A stretch of 64,000 nt of DNA. It comes from JABDGC01 sp964466595. Its GTDB lineage: Bacteria > Pseudomonadota > Gammaproteobacteria > DSM-16500. The notes below the pieces were generated by a model that had not been told where the DNA came from, did no database searches, and was given only the letters and a program-made list of their open reading frames with translations. The DNA lies in the NCBI GenBank assembly GCA_964466595.1, contig CAYXNR010000001.1, positions 58,493 through 122,492 of the forward strand. The letters run 5' to 3'. A program made the translations under genes and the position numbers. Below are positions 8,334 to 17,426 of the stretch, piece after piece (position 1 is the stretch's first letter; each line of letters opens with the position of its first letter).

Positions 8334-9812
8334 TTATTTGAGTTTTTTTGATACAGCAGCAGCCTGATTCTGATCTTTTCTTGCTTCTTGAAGTTTATTT
8401 CTATCCCTGTTTTCATGGAAAAAACCAATACTTTTTGGGGCGGCCGCTCGGAGATAGATTTTTCCGGCCTCTTCTGGCGAATGCTGTGACAAATAGCTGT
8501 GCATTTCCTGCAGATGTTCTTTTTTCTGTAGGCTTCCTTGTTCTTCTAGCTCTTTTAGTTGCTTATTTTTGTCATAATGCTCTAGGGCAAGCTCACCAAG
8601 CTCTTTTGTTAAAGAAGTGAGACCCACTGGAATGGCAATAAGCGGGGCAGCTAGAGCAGTGACAGTACATAGTGCAGTAAAAGCTAGCTGAGCTTGAGTT
8701 TCATTATCATTTTTTGCTGCATCCAAAGCCTTTCTGAGAGATTGTTTCAAGAGAACATATTTGTCAGATAAGCTAGTTGCTCTATCTACCTGATAAATAT
8801 TGTGAACAAGCGAATCCTCAGAATTTGCTGCTGCAGCTGCTTCATCTACAGCTTGTAATTTTTGCTCTGCAAGTCCTTCCATGCCACGACCTGCTACGGA
8901 TTGCATGCTATTCACAATCGCATCACTATGTTTTAACTTAGCTAAGACATGTGGTGTCGGTATTACATTTCCGACTGGGCTGGTGAGGGCGGCTGCGAAT
9001 CCTTTTAAAGCGCTGCTAATATAAAGTGCATTTTTTTTATCCTTTAAGTCTTTCATGAGCATAGTATGATGGCTTTCAAATTGCGTGACGCTTTGTTGTA
9101 ATTGCTTTATTTCATTTTCAATATTTAAATCGTTGGCAAGAGGAGCTAGACTGTTTAGTACCAGCTTTGCATCTTCTGAGTAGAGATGGAGGTCCTCTCT
9201 TAATTCCGCCATTCGCATTCGATCAAGCACTCGTCCTAATAATTGGATCCCCTCGGCAAGCGGAGCATTTTTTTCATCTTGAAGACTTGCTTCAAGATTT
9301 TTAAAATGATTAACCATCGCTTGAATGTTTTTTATTTCGACCTGTATTTTTTCTTGAAACTCAAGATATTCTTTTTGATCGGGTGATTTTTGAATGATGA
9401 GTGCCTTGGTTTCAGCTGCCAGGAGTTCATCAAATAAATTTGCAGACTCTTCATGATCCGGGAAAATATCTCTGCCATTTCGGGCTGCTAGTGCCTTATA
9501 AAACTGTCGCGTATCTTCATGACGAGAGGGATGATCATGTTCTGGTCTCATGGCAACGCTGAAATGCGCATAGTATTGAGCCAGTGCTTTGAGGGGATCT
9601 TTCTTCTCATTTTTTTTAAAAGCTTTATAAGCTTCTAATACCGTTTGCGGGACAGGAATGGTTTTGTTTCCAATATTGATCACAGAAGGCAGCCAGCCAA
9701 TAATTTCAAATTTTTGTGCCAATAAAATAGTTTCAAGATAGGCAATCTCTTTTCTTGCCTTATCTAAATCAATATTGCGAGCATTTGCCATGCCAGGTAC
9801 CTTTATAGCCAT
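8334..9812 (-). CDS. Coiled-coil protein with C-terminal hydrophobic patch, effector candidate
   Basis: The protein has 492 residues, mostly predicted helix. Heptad-like stretches occur around 150-260, an Ala-rich segment around 325-335, a hydrophobic stretch near 380-405 (FTALCTVTALAAPLIAIPVG), and a charged coiled-coil tail. No enzyme motif is seen. ATG 9812 lacks a clear ribosome site, and ATG 9791 (AAGG upstream) is an alternative. A 55 bp block covering the first ATG and its upstream region is repeated at 20277-20332, which argues that 9812 is the ancestral start. The composition resembles Dot/Icm effectors of Legionellales; this is an inference without direct evidence. Confidence 0.6.
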   Translation of the reverse strand: MAIKVPGMANARNIDLDKARKEIAYLETILLAQKFEIIGWLPSVINIGNKTIPVPQTVLEAYKAFKKNEKKDPLKALAQYYAHFSVAMRPEHDHPSRHEDTRQFYKALAARNGRDIFPDHEESANLFDELLAAETKALIIQKSPDQKEYLEFQEKIQVEIKNIQAMVNHFKNLEASLQDEKNAPLAEGIQLLGRVLDRMRMAELREDLHLYSEDAKLVLNSLAPLANDLNIENEIKQLQQSVTQFESHHTMLMKDLKDKKNALYISSALKGFAAALTSPVGNVIPTPHVLAKLKHSDAIVNSMQSVAGRGMEGLAEQKLQAVDEAAAAANSEDSLVHNIYQVDRATSLSDKYVLLKQSLRKALDAAKNDNETQAQLAFTALCTVTALAAPLIAIPVGLTSLTKELGELALEHYDKNKQLKELEEQGSLQKKEHLQEMHSYLSQHSPEEAGKIYLRAAAPKSIGFFHENRDRNKLQEARKDQNQAAAVSKKLK

Positions 9813-9856
9813 TTTTAATTTAATTGGTTATTTTAAGTATAGTTCATATTTTTAAA
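9802..9856 (-). promoter_or_regulatory. Conserved leader/promoter block of the coiled-coil gene
   Basis: This AT-rich block upstream of and including the first codons of the 492-residue protein recurs at 20277-20332 with roughly six mismatches in 55 positions. Read on the minus strand it holds TATACTTAAAATAA (a good -10 candidate, TATACT), then an A/T-rich leader and ATG. No convincing -35 hexamer is visible, and sequence conservation stops sharply just upstream of ATTTAAAAATAT. It is therefore either a promoter with an activator site or simply the edge of a duplicated unit. Confidence 0.45.
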
Positions 9857-9985
9857 TGGGGCTTAGAGGTAACTTGTTGTTTTTAATTGATTATTTTCAA
9901 GAAAAAAGAAGGGCGGAGTTTTTATTACAAGGAAAAATAGCTGTGTGGAGCAATCAATTTATAACTCACCTTAGGCGCCGTCGTC

Positions 9986-10032
9986 CCCCGCGAAAGCGGG
10001 GTCGGTATGGCCGGTAACCTGTATTACCGGCC
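9986..10032. repeat. Two adjacent GC-rich hairpins of intergenic repeat families
   Basis: The 344 bp between the coiled-coil gene and the porin gene holds two hairpins in otherwise AT-rich DNA. CCCCGC-GAAA-GCGGGG (9986-10001) is the core of a common bacterial intergenic repeat. The second (10009-10032) has arms GGCCGGTAA and TTACCGGCC. The latter family recurs at 22083-22104, with decayed versions near 38174 and 39648. No open frame was seen in the rest of the gap. Confidence 0.7.
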
Positions 10033-10156
10033 ATTTAGCTTTGAGGCGTCGAAAAGGATCCTTCGAGGTAAAGAAGTTTATTTTTAAAATACGAGCTTGA
10101 AATTTTTTAGCATTCACATATGATTTAAAATGCAATCAAACACAGAAGGATCTGAG

Positions 10157-11290
10157 ATGCATTGCCTGATTAAAATCTTCCAAAAATTTCTTTTTTTGTT
10201 TTTTGTCACTTGTAACCTTCTGCATGCTGCTCACTCAAACTCTGTTAAACACACTGAATTAAAGATCTCAGGGTATATCGACGGCTCCTATAATAATCTG
10301 CAGCGAAATTTTTTTACGAGCGGCAACTTTGATCGTGTTTTTGAAAATGCTCAAAATGGATTTACTTTACAACAGGCCGCGATTACTTTTGCTTATCAAC
10401 CGACACAAGGTTTGGGCGGATTGATTAATCCAATTATGGGTTATGATGCAAACATTTTTGCGCCCTACGGATTTAAGCCAATTACTGAATTTTCTTCACA
10501 AACATTTAGCATTGATGTTCCGCAGGTTTTTTTACAATATGCTAAAAATTCCTTTACTTTCATTGCCGGCCGCTTTGTTGAATTAGCTGGATCCGAAGTA
10601 CTATTCCCCGTACAGGATACTAATTTTACGCGTTCAATTCTGTTTGGCTATGCTGAACCCTTTACGGTACTGGGGATACGTGGAACTTATGCTGCAAACG
10701 ATAAGCTGAGTCTTGTCATCGGGATCAATAATGGTTGGGATACAATTCGTGATTGGAGTAGAACCAAAACCTTGGAATTAAGCGGAACTTATACAATGAA
10801 TTCTTTTTTTTCATTTTCGCCAACTGTTTATAGTGGACAAGAAAGAGCCGTTCCGCAAACGGATACCGGTCCCACAGGATGGCGTACTTTAGTTGATTTG
10901 GTGGCGACCTTTAACTTTACTGAGAAATTAAGTTTTATTGCCAATTATGACGGCGGCTGGCAGACGAATGCGGCTTTGCCGAATGGTACAAATAATCGGG
11001 CCGTATGGCAGGGCATCGCTGCCTACCTCAATTATACTTTTAATGATAAATGGCTCACCTCTTTGCGAGGAGAATATTTTAATGATCAAGATGGTTTTCG
11101 TACCGGTCTGCGGCAAGCTTGGAAAGAAATAACTTTGTCCTTTGGATTTCTTCCTATTAAAAATGCTGAATTACGCGGAGAAGTACGTCACGATTTTTCA
11201 AATGTGAATGCCTTCACAAACAATCATGGCCTGCCCGTAAGAAATAACGCTCAATCTTATTCCTTGGAAGCTTTTTATAAGTTTGGATAA
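10157..11290 (+). CDS. Outer-membrane beta-barrel porin-like protein (BBP2/OmpL-like family)
   Basis: The protein has 377 residues with a signal peptide (basic MHCLIKIFQK, hydrophobic FLFLFFVTCNLLHA, cleavage near HAAHS). It then shows alternating hydrophobic strands typical of an outer-membrane barrel, for example ISGYIDGSYN near the mature start, FIAGRFVELAGSE, LSLVIGINNGWD and LTSLRGEYFND. The closest family I recognise is the putative beta-barrel porin-2 group. ATG 10157 is chosen over 10130 because AGAAGGA lies about 7 nt upstream. The C-terminus is YKFG rather than the usual terminal Phe. It precedes the chemosensory operon with a 169 bp gap that contains AT-rich DNA but no recognised site. 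Confidence 0.82.
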   Translation: MHCLIKIFQKFLFLFFVTCNLLHAAHSNSVKHTELKISGYIDGSYNNLQRNFFTSGNFDRVFENAQNGFTLQQAAITFAYQPTQGLGGLINPIMGYDANIFAPYGFKPITEFSSQTFSIDVPQVFLQYAKNSFTFIAGRFVELAGSEVLFPVQDTNFTRSILFGYAEPFTVLGIRGTYAANDKLSLVIGINNGWDTIRDWSRTKTLELSGTYTMNSFFSFSPTVYSGQERAVPQTDTGPTGWRTLVDLVATFNFTEKLSFIANYDGGWQTNAALPNGTNNRAVWQGIAAYLNYTFNDKWLTSLRGEYFNDQDGFRTGLRQAWKEITLSFGFLPIKNAELRGEVRHDFSNVNAFTNNHGLPVRNNAQSYSLEAFYKFG

Positions 11291-11459
11291 AGGAAAAATA
11301 GCGCAAAATTCTTTTGTCCTAAAAAACAGCTATTTTATAATTTTTGTTTAATTAATAATTTATTTGTGAGGCTTCTACACTAGGACAAGAGCTTATTGTT
11401 AGCTAATCTATTATCATAATAAATGACCCATCTTTTTCTATCATCACTAGGTATTTCTT

Positions 11460-13661
11460 ATGACGATAGATGCCAATCAGTTTTTACAAACTTTCACCGA
11501 AGAAAGCCTTGAATTATTAGGTGAGATGGAAGAAGCCTTATTGACCTTCAAAGTAGAATCCCCTGACAGTGAAAAAATTAATTGTATTTTTCGAACGGCC
11601 CATTCCCTTAAAAGCGGCAGCAGCGTTGTCGGTTTAAATAACATCAGTGTTTTTGCACATCACTTAGAAGATTTTTTAGAAACGGTTCGCATAGGAAAAT
11701 ATCAACTTACTCCAGAAAATGTTGAATATTTATTGAAATCTGTTGACTGTATTCGTGAAACCTTAAACAGAATAAAAGACAAGCAGCCGGAAGAGCCTCA
11801 GTGCTTAGAAAAATTAAATTCATTTTTTCATAACTTATTGAAACAGATTCAGTCTTCTTCTTCCGATAGAGAAGAAAAAAATCCTCAACTGACCGTTTCA
11901 AAAGAAGGAAAAAAAAAACTAGCCAAGTCGAAGATTAAAACAACAACCGCAGCTCCTGATCTGACTTCCTCTATTCGAGTAAGAACAGAAAAAATAGATG
12001 ACTTGATGAACCTTGTCGGTGAATTGACTATTGCGCAATCCATGTTAAGTCAAGTGATGCATCACTTTGATATGAATCAATTAAAAAAATTAATAGATGG
12101 ATTCGATTATTTGGAACAAAATTCAAGAAAATTGCAAAATAGTATAATGCAAATTCGCATGGTTCCTATTGAAAACATATTCAAACGTTTCCCGCGCACG
12201 GTACATGATCTTGCAAATCAATTAGGAAAAAAGATTGAATTAACTATTGTTGGCGAGAATACGGAATTAGATAAAACCGTTATCGAAAAAATAGCTGATC
12301 CTTTATTGCATCTCATACGAAATTCAGTTGATCACGGTATTGAAATTCCATCTGTTCGTGAAGAGTTAGGTAAGCCCCCAATTGGTCTCATTCGATTAGA
12401 GGCATATCAAGAAGGCGGAAATATTATTATCTGCATTTCGGATGATGGCGCCGGAATAGATGCGGATAAAATTCGGTCTCAGGCCATTGCACGCGGAATA
12501 ATTACCGAAAATGAAGAATTAACGAATGAAGAAATTATTCGGCTCATTATGCAACCTGGATTTTCTACAGCTGGAAAGGTCACAAATATTTCTGGACGGG
12601 GCGTGGGTATGGATGTGGTACAAAAGAATATTATAGATCTTGGAGGGGAGATTGATATTCAAGCTGAAAAAAATATTGGCACGATAATTAAATTACGTTT
12701 GCCGCTGACTTTGGCTATCATGGATTGCCAGCTGGTCAAAATTGCTGGACAAATCTACATTTTTCCACTGATCACGATTATTGAAATAATCAGTATTGAT
12801 CTTACAAAGCTGACCCATATCAATGATAAAGAATTGTACTACTTACAAGAGCAGTATCTGCCCATCATCAGAGTCCATAAAATATTGAATCTTCCTCTTG
12901 ATACAAATGATCTTAGCAATAAGTTTTTGATTGTTGTTGAAAGAAATAATAAATTTTATGGATTGCTGTGTGATGAAATATTGTCGCAACAACAAATTGT
13001 GATTAAAAATATAGAAGATAATTATCAAAGAATTCCTGGGATTGCAGGTGCCACAATTTTATCTGACAGTAGTGCTGCACTGATTATTGATGCAAATGCC
13101 ATCATTGATCTGGATACAAAAAACCTCATGCCCCAAGTTGAAATAAAAAATGAAAATGAATGGGATGAAAATCAAGAGCAAGAAAATCAGCATGATTTTC
13201 GGTTAGACAATTTAGAGAGATATATACAAGTATTAGGATTTATCATCAATAATCATGAATATGGTGTTGATATGCGAGATATCATGGAAATTTGTTTAGC
13301 AGACAAAATTACACCTTTACCGAATGTATCACCCTATGTCAGAGGGATGATGAATTTAAGAGGCATGTTAATTCCGATTGTTGATATTTTGGAACGGTTT
13401 TCACTTGGAAAACAAAAGGATCAATCGACATTACAAAAATTAATCATTACCTTAGGTATTCAATCCAAAAAAAAACAACGTATTGTTGGCTTCATGGTGG
13501 ATTCACTTTCTGACACTTACCAAGTGAATGGTAAACAAATTCGAGCTATTCCCGAAACTATTCAACCTGCTGCTCGAAATAATATTCGGGGGTTGGTCCA
13601 TATCCAAAAAAAAATTATAACTTTACTTCATTTAAACCATTTACTTCCAAATAACGAATGA
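11460..13661 (+). CDS. cheA: Chemotaxis-type histidine kinase CheA with extra C-terminal CheW domain
   Basis: This kinase of 733 residues has an Hpt domain with phospho-His48 in FRTAHSLKSGS, a dimerisation region near 165-230, and a HATPase domain near 255-400 (HLIRNSVDHGIE, ISDDGAGID, GRGVGMDVV). A CheW-like P5 domain spans about 410-545 and a second CheW-like domain about 590-725 (EYGVDMRDIMEI, VRGMMNLRGMLIPIVDI). There is no receiver domain. The P2 region is short or absent. It phosphorylates response regulators under receptor control; here the candidates are CheB and the REC-GGDEF-EAL protein downstream. First gene of the operon; the MCP starts 15 bp after it. Confidence 0.93.
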   Translation: MTIDANQFLQTFTEESLELLGEMEEALLTFKVESPDSEKINCIFRTAHSLKSGSSVVGLNNISVFAHHLEDFLETVRIGKYQLTPENVEYLLKSVDCIRETLNRIKDKQPEEPQCLEKLNSFFHNLLKQIQSSSSDREEKNPQLTVSKEGKKKLAKSKIKTTTAAPDLTSSIRVRTEKIDDLMNLVGELTIAQSMLSQVMHHFDMNQLKKLIDGFDYLEQNSRKLQNSIMQIRMVPIENIFKRFPRTVHDLANQLGKKIELTIVGENTELDKTVIEKIADPLLHLIRNSVDHGIEIPSVREELGKPPIGLIRLEAYQEGGNIIICISDDGAGIDADKIRSQAIARGIITENEELTNEEIIRLIMQPGFSTAGKVTNISGRGVGMDVVQKNIIDLGGEIDIQAEKNIGTIIKLRLPLTLAIMDCQLVKIAGQIYIFPLITIIEIISIDLTKLTHINDKELYYLQEQYLPIIRVHKILNLPLDTNDLSNKFLIVVERNNKFYGLLCDEILSQQQIVIKNIEDNYQRIPGIAGATILSDSSAALIIDANAIIDLDTKNLMPQVEIKNENEWDENQEQENQHDFRLDNLERYIQVLGFIINNHEYGVDMRDIMEICLADKITPLPNVSPYVRGMMNLRGMLIPIVDILERFSLGKQKDQSTLQKLIITLGIQSKKKQRIVGFMVDSLSDTYQVNGKQIRAIPETIQPAARNNIRGLVHIQKKIITLLHLNHLLPNNE

Positions 13662-13676
13662 AAAGGAAGGATATTT

Positions 13677-16040
13677 ATGACTACATTACTTCAACCAGCT
13701 GTTCTCTTGATGAATAAACTTAGTTATAAGAAAAAATTGACTTTAATAGGCTTAATTACCGCATTGATAATCACCATTCTCACTTATCAACTGGTCACCC
13801 AATCGTTGGCTACTGCACGGTTTACTCAACAAGAATTGTTTGGCGTTTCGTATATTAAGCCCTTAATGACAACCATGAATAATATCCAACAATATCGATC
13901 ATTAGAAATAAATAATGTTCCAGAAAATTCTCTTACCACTGAAAAAATTATTGGTTTACGTGATCAAATTGATGTAAATATGGAAGCAGTCAATGAGCTT
14001 GACAGCAAGTTAGGCTTTTTACTCAAAACCTCGGGAGCCTGGAATGCCATCAAAAATCAATGGGGAACCATAAAAAATCAAGCAAGTAAAAATAAAGCCA
14101 ATTTTTATGATTTATCTCAATTAATCGGGAATGTGCAGCAGTTAATAGTGACAGCCTGTGATAATTCCTATATTACTTTAGATCCCTATCTCGACACCTA
14201 TTATCTCGGGGACAGTTATTGCAATAATCTGCCCAATTTATTAGAACAAGCCGCCTTAATCCGGGATATCGGTACGGTAGCGCTCAAACAAAAACAACTA
14301 CCCAGTGAACAAAGAGAACAATTGGTTGTACTTAAAACTTTGATGAATAATTTTAACAAAACAGCCATGAATTCTGGAATTGATAAAGTTTTGTTGACAA
14401 CACCACGCTTAGAAGGGTTATTAAAATCATCCAAACAAAGTGTTTATTCATCCACCACTGCCGCAACCAAATTACTAGATAGTAGTTTGCTCGCTAATCA
14501 ATTCCAGGTGAATTTTAATGAATTTGACCAGGTTTTTTCTTCATTAATTACTTTTGGATATTCATTTGATAAAAATATAGAAGAATCACTCGAGGGGCAA
14601 TTAAAAAATCATATGCATTCTACTTTGACAAAACTCTATTTAAATATTTCCATTGCCAGTATCATTTTGTTTGCTCTGATCTACTTTTTCTTTGGTATCT
14701 ATTATTCTATCACTAAAAGCGTTAAAACCTTGGTTGATAGTTCTGCACAGCTTGCCAATGGCGATTTGTCAACCAAAGTTCAACTGGATTCTAATGATGA
14801 ATTACGAGAAGTTGCAACCAGTTTTAATATCATGCGTGACATGCTAACGAAGATCATTCAAGAATTAGAGAAAATTGTAAAGGGGGCGATGCAAGGAGAG
14901 CTGACTAGTCGAATAGACGTGAACAATAAAAAAGGGTTTGCAAAGGAGTTATGTGGCGCCATCAATATCATGTGCGACACCTTTCAATCTTCTATTAATG
15001 AAGTAAATTCTATTTTGGATTTGCTTTCAAAAGGGGATTTAACCAATAAAATTACAACCGATTATCAAGGGGCCTTTGGTGAATTAAAATCATATGTGAA
15101 TATGACAGTAGACAGTTTAGAACGTTTAATTAAGAATATTCAAATTTCTACTGAAACGATTCATCAGGCTGCTAAAGAAATTGCTATTGGTAATAACGAT
15201 CTGGCAAAAAGGACTGAGCAGCAAGCGGCCTTTCTCGAAGAAACAACCGCCAGCATCGAAGGATTAACGACCACGGTGAAGCAAAATGCTGAAAATGCAA
15301 AAGAAGCCAATCAACTAGCACAATCGGCTTCAACGGTTGCTATTAAAGGCGGCGATGCAGTGAATCAAGTCGTTGCAACCATGACAATTATCAATGAGGG
15401 ATCGCGGAAAGTCGCAGACATTATTAGTGTTATTGACAGCATTGCTTTTCAAACTAATATTTTAGCTTTAAATGCAGCCATTGAAGCAGCTCGAGCGGGT
15501 GAGCAAGGCCGTGGTTTTGCAGTTGTTGCAACGGAAGTTCGCAATCTTGCGCAACGCACCTCAGCAGCTGCTAAAGAAATCAATGCGCTGATTAGTCATT
15601 CAGTGGAAAATGTAGCGAGCGGAACAAAACTAGCTGATCAAGCTGGCCAAACGATGGATGAAATATTAACTGCTGTTAAGCAAGTTACTTCTATTATGTC
15701 TGATATTGCTAGCGCATCGATTGAGCAAAGTAGTGGTATTGAGCAAGTTAGCGAAGCCATTGCGCAAATTGATAAAGTAACCCAACAGAATAATACGCTT
15801 GTTGAACAAGCAGCAAAAACTGCAGAATCGATGGAAGCTCAAACCAAAAGCATGGATGAATTAGTCAATTTATTTAAACTGAAAGAAAGTGAACCATTTT
15901 TAGTTTCTCACACAAATAAAAAAGAACATGAGCTGGTCACAGAAGGTGGACCGCCAAACATAAAAAATGAAAAGAAGAATATTGATGTGCAATTTAATTA
16001 TTTAAATAAAAAAAGATCAGATAATTGGGATGAATTTTAA
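13677..16040 (+). CDS. Methyl-accepting chemotaxis protein with C-terminal CheR-docking tail
   Basis: This receptor of 787 residues has a cytoplasmic N-terminus, TM1 near 21-40, a periplasmic helical sensor region of about 280 residues, and TM2 near 322-345. HAMP-type segments follow (ANGDLSTKVQ, then SKGDLTNKI further on), with the signalling hairpin near 500-745. The hairpin tip IDSIAFQTNILALNAAIEAA is the conserved kinase-contact region. The protein ends in NWDEF, which resembles the NWETF pentapeptide that tethers CheR and CheB to high-abundance receptors. The start follows AAGGAAGGAT. The ligand is unknown. A membrane sensor coded inside the operon suggests a dedicated signalling array. 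Confidence 0.95.
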   Translation: MTTLLQPAVLLMNKLSYKKKLTLIGLITALIITILTYQLVTQSLATARFTQQELFGVSYIKPLMTTMNNIQQYRSLEINNVPENSLTTEKIIGLRDQIDVNMEAVNELDSKLGFLLKTSGAWNAIKNQWGTIKNQASKNKANFYDLSQLIGNVQQLIVTACDNSYITLDPYLDTYYLGDSYCNNLPNLLEQAALIRDIGTVALKQKQLPSEQREQLVVLKTLMNNFNKTAMNSGIDKVLLTTPRLEGLLKSSKQSVYSSTTAATKLLDSSLLANQFQVNFNEFDQVFSSLITFGYSFDKNIEESLEGQLKNHMHSTLTKLYLNISIASIILFALIYFFFGIYYSITKSVKTLVDSSAQLANGDLSTKVQLDSNDELREVATSFNIMRDMLTKIIQELEKIVKGAMQGELTSRIDVNNKKGFAKELCGAINIMCDTFQSSINEVNSILDLLSKGDLTNKITTDYQGAFGELKSYVNMTVDSLERLIKNIQISTETIHQAAKEIAIGNNDLAKRTEQQAAFLEETTASIEGLTTTVKQNAENAKEANQLAQSASTVAIKGGDAVNQVVATMTIINEGSRKVADIISVIDSIAFQTNILALNAAIEAARAGEQGRGFAVVATEVRNLAQRTSAAAKEINALISHSVENVASGTKLADQAGQTMDEILTAVKQVTSIMSDIASASIEQSSGIEQVSEAIAQIDKVTQQNNTLVEQAAKTAESMEAQTKSMDELVNLFKLKESEPFLVSHTNKKEHELVTEGGPPNIKNEKKNIDVQFNYLNKKRSDNWDEF

Positions 16041-16056
16041 CTGAGGAAATTTGTCT

Positions 16057-16596
16057 ATGGCACAAGCAGTTAAAATTAAAATTTCCAGACCTGAGGTCAG
16101 GCAGAGTGCTAAAAAAACGCAATTTCTGACATTCATGTTAGGCCGAGATCTGTATGGTATTGATATTTTAAAAGTGCAAGAAATAAAAAGTTTTCCTGAC
16201 AAAATCGCTTTACTTTCCCATTCACCCGCCCATTTTATTGGTATTGCCCATTTGTATAATGCAATTGTTCCTATTATAGACTTAAGAGCTTATTTTCAAA
16301 TAGAAAATAAAGAAAACACCCCAAATAAAATGGTTATTATATTGAACTTACAAAATAAATATGTAGGCCTCTCTGTCAGCGGCTTGTTTGATATCGTTGA
16401 TTTAAGCTCTGATCAAATTAAATCTACACCTGAATTTTGCACGGTTATCAATAAGAACTATATCAATGGCGTTGGAATAATCGGTAAGAATATGCTGCTT
16501 CTGTTAGATATTGAAAAATTTCTTTTTAGCGAGGATTTACAACTGTTAGAGAGCGCCTCACTCGAGAAATTGATGTTGGCTGAAGAGGAAAAATAA
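16057..16596 (+). CDS. cheW: Chemotaxis coupling protein CheW
   Basis: This single CheW domain of 179 residues links the receptor to the kinase. Family features are FLTFMLGRDLYGIDILKVQEIK near the N-terminus, FIGIAHLYNAIVPIIDLRAYF in the middle, and the C-terminal GVGIIGKNMLLLLDIEKFL. ATG 16057 is chosen because GAGGAAA lies about 8 nt upstream; the TTG at 16051 would be too close to it. The stop codon shares its last base with the cheR start (TAATG), so the two are translationally coupled. Confidence 0.92.
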   Translation: MAQAVKIKISRPEVRQSAKKTQFLTFMLGRDLYGIDILKVQEIKSFPDKIALLSHSPAHFIGIAHLYNAIVPIIDLRAYFQIENKENTPNKMVIILNLQNKYVGLSVSGLFDIVDLSSDQIKSTPEFCTVINKNYINGVGIIGKNMLLLLDIEKFLFSEDLQLLESASLEKLMLAEEEK

Positions 16597-17426
16597 TGAA
16601 AGAATTTTTATTTTCGGATGAAAGTTTTACTTATTTTAAAGAGCTAGCCTTAGAGCGTATTGGTATGGTTATTAAAAGTAATAAAAAAGAAACTGTTTAC
16701 AATCGATTTGTTAAGCGTCTGCGTAGTTTAAACCTTCATTCTTTTGATGAGTATTGCTTGCTGTTACAAGCAAATGAACAAGAAGTATCAATATTTATCA
16801 ATTTGTTGACCAATATACATACTTCTTTTTTTAGAGAAAATCATCACTTTAACTATCTAGGACAAATTTATTTTCCGTCTATTATTTCTAGTAAAACTAA
16901 AATTCGTATTTGGGTATCGAGCTGTTCGACAGGAGAAGAAGCTTATTCAACTGCTATTGTTGCTTATGAAGCCATTCCTGCTATTGAAAATTTTGATATA
17001 AAAATATTGGCAACTGATGTTAATACCGAAGCATTACAAACCGCCGAAAAAGGAATTTATGAAAGAAAGAAAATTCAAAGAATGAGTATTGATCGTCAGG
17101 AAAAATGGTTTATACCGATTAAGAATACAGACTCTGTGAAAATCAATCCAAAATTAAAGAATTTAGTTTATTTTCATCAGCTCAATTTAATTAAACCCTG
17201 GCCCATGCGTGGACTCTTTGATGTTATTTTTTGTCGTAACACGCTTATTTATTTTCCGAGCCATGTTGCTAGAACAATCATGGAAAAATTTTATCACCAA
17301 TTACAGCCAGGAGGATTTTTAATCCTTGGACATTCTGAAATATTAAACATCAAACAATATTATAATCGTGTTCAAACTTCTATCTATCAAAAATTAATAG
17401 TGGATACTAAATATGAAACCCATTAA
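16596..17426 (+). CDS. cheR: Chemoreceptor methyltransferase CheR
   Basis: This enzyme of 276 residues uses SAM to methylate receptor glutamates. It has an N-terminal helical substrate-recognition domain (about 1-85) and a Rossmann catalytic domain with the SAM motif WVSSCSTGEEAYS, ILATDVNTEAL, and DVIFCRNTLIYF followed by GGFLILGHSE. A docking site for it is likely the NWDEF tail of the MCP two genes upstream. It overlaps the CheW stop by 1 bp and the CheB start by 14 bp, consistent with a tightly coupled operon. Confidence 0.93.
   Translation: MKEFLFSDESFTYFKELALERIGMVIKSNKKETVYNRFVKRLRSLNLHSFDEYCLLLQANEQEVSIFINLLTNIHTSFFRENHHFNYLGQIYFPSIISSKTKIRIWVSSCSTGEEAYSTAIVAYEAIPAIENFDIKILATDVNTEALQTAEKGIYERKKIQRMSIDRQEKWFIPIKNTDSVKINPKLKNLVYFHQLNLIKPWPMRGLFDVIFCRNTLIYFPSHVARTIMEKFYHQLQPGGFLILGHSEILNIKQYYNRVQTSIYQKLIVDTKYETH

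Noticed and set aside
9802..9856. PmrA-type binding box (two TTAA half-sites) upstream of the coiled-coil gene
   Set aside because: The half-sites are 13 bp apart instead of 11 and poorly matched, so no regulator was assigned.
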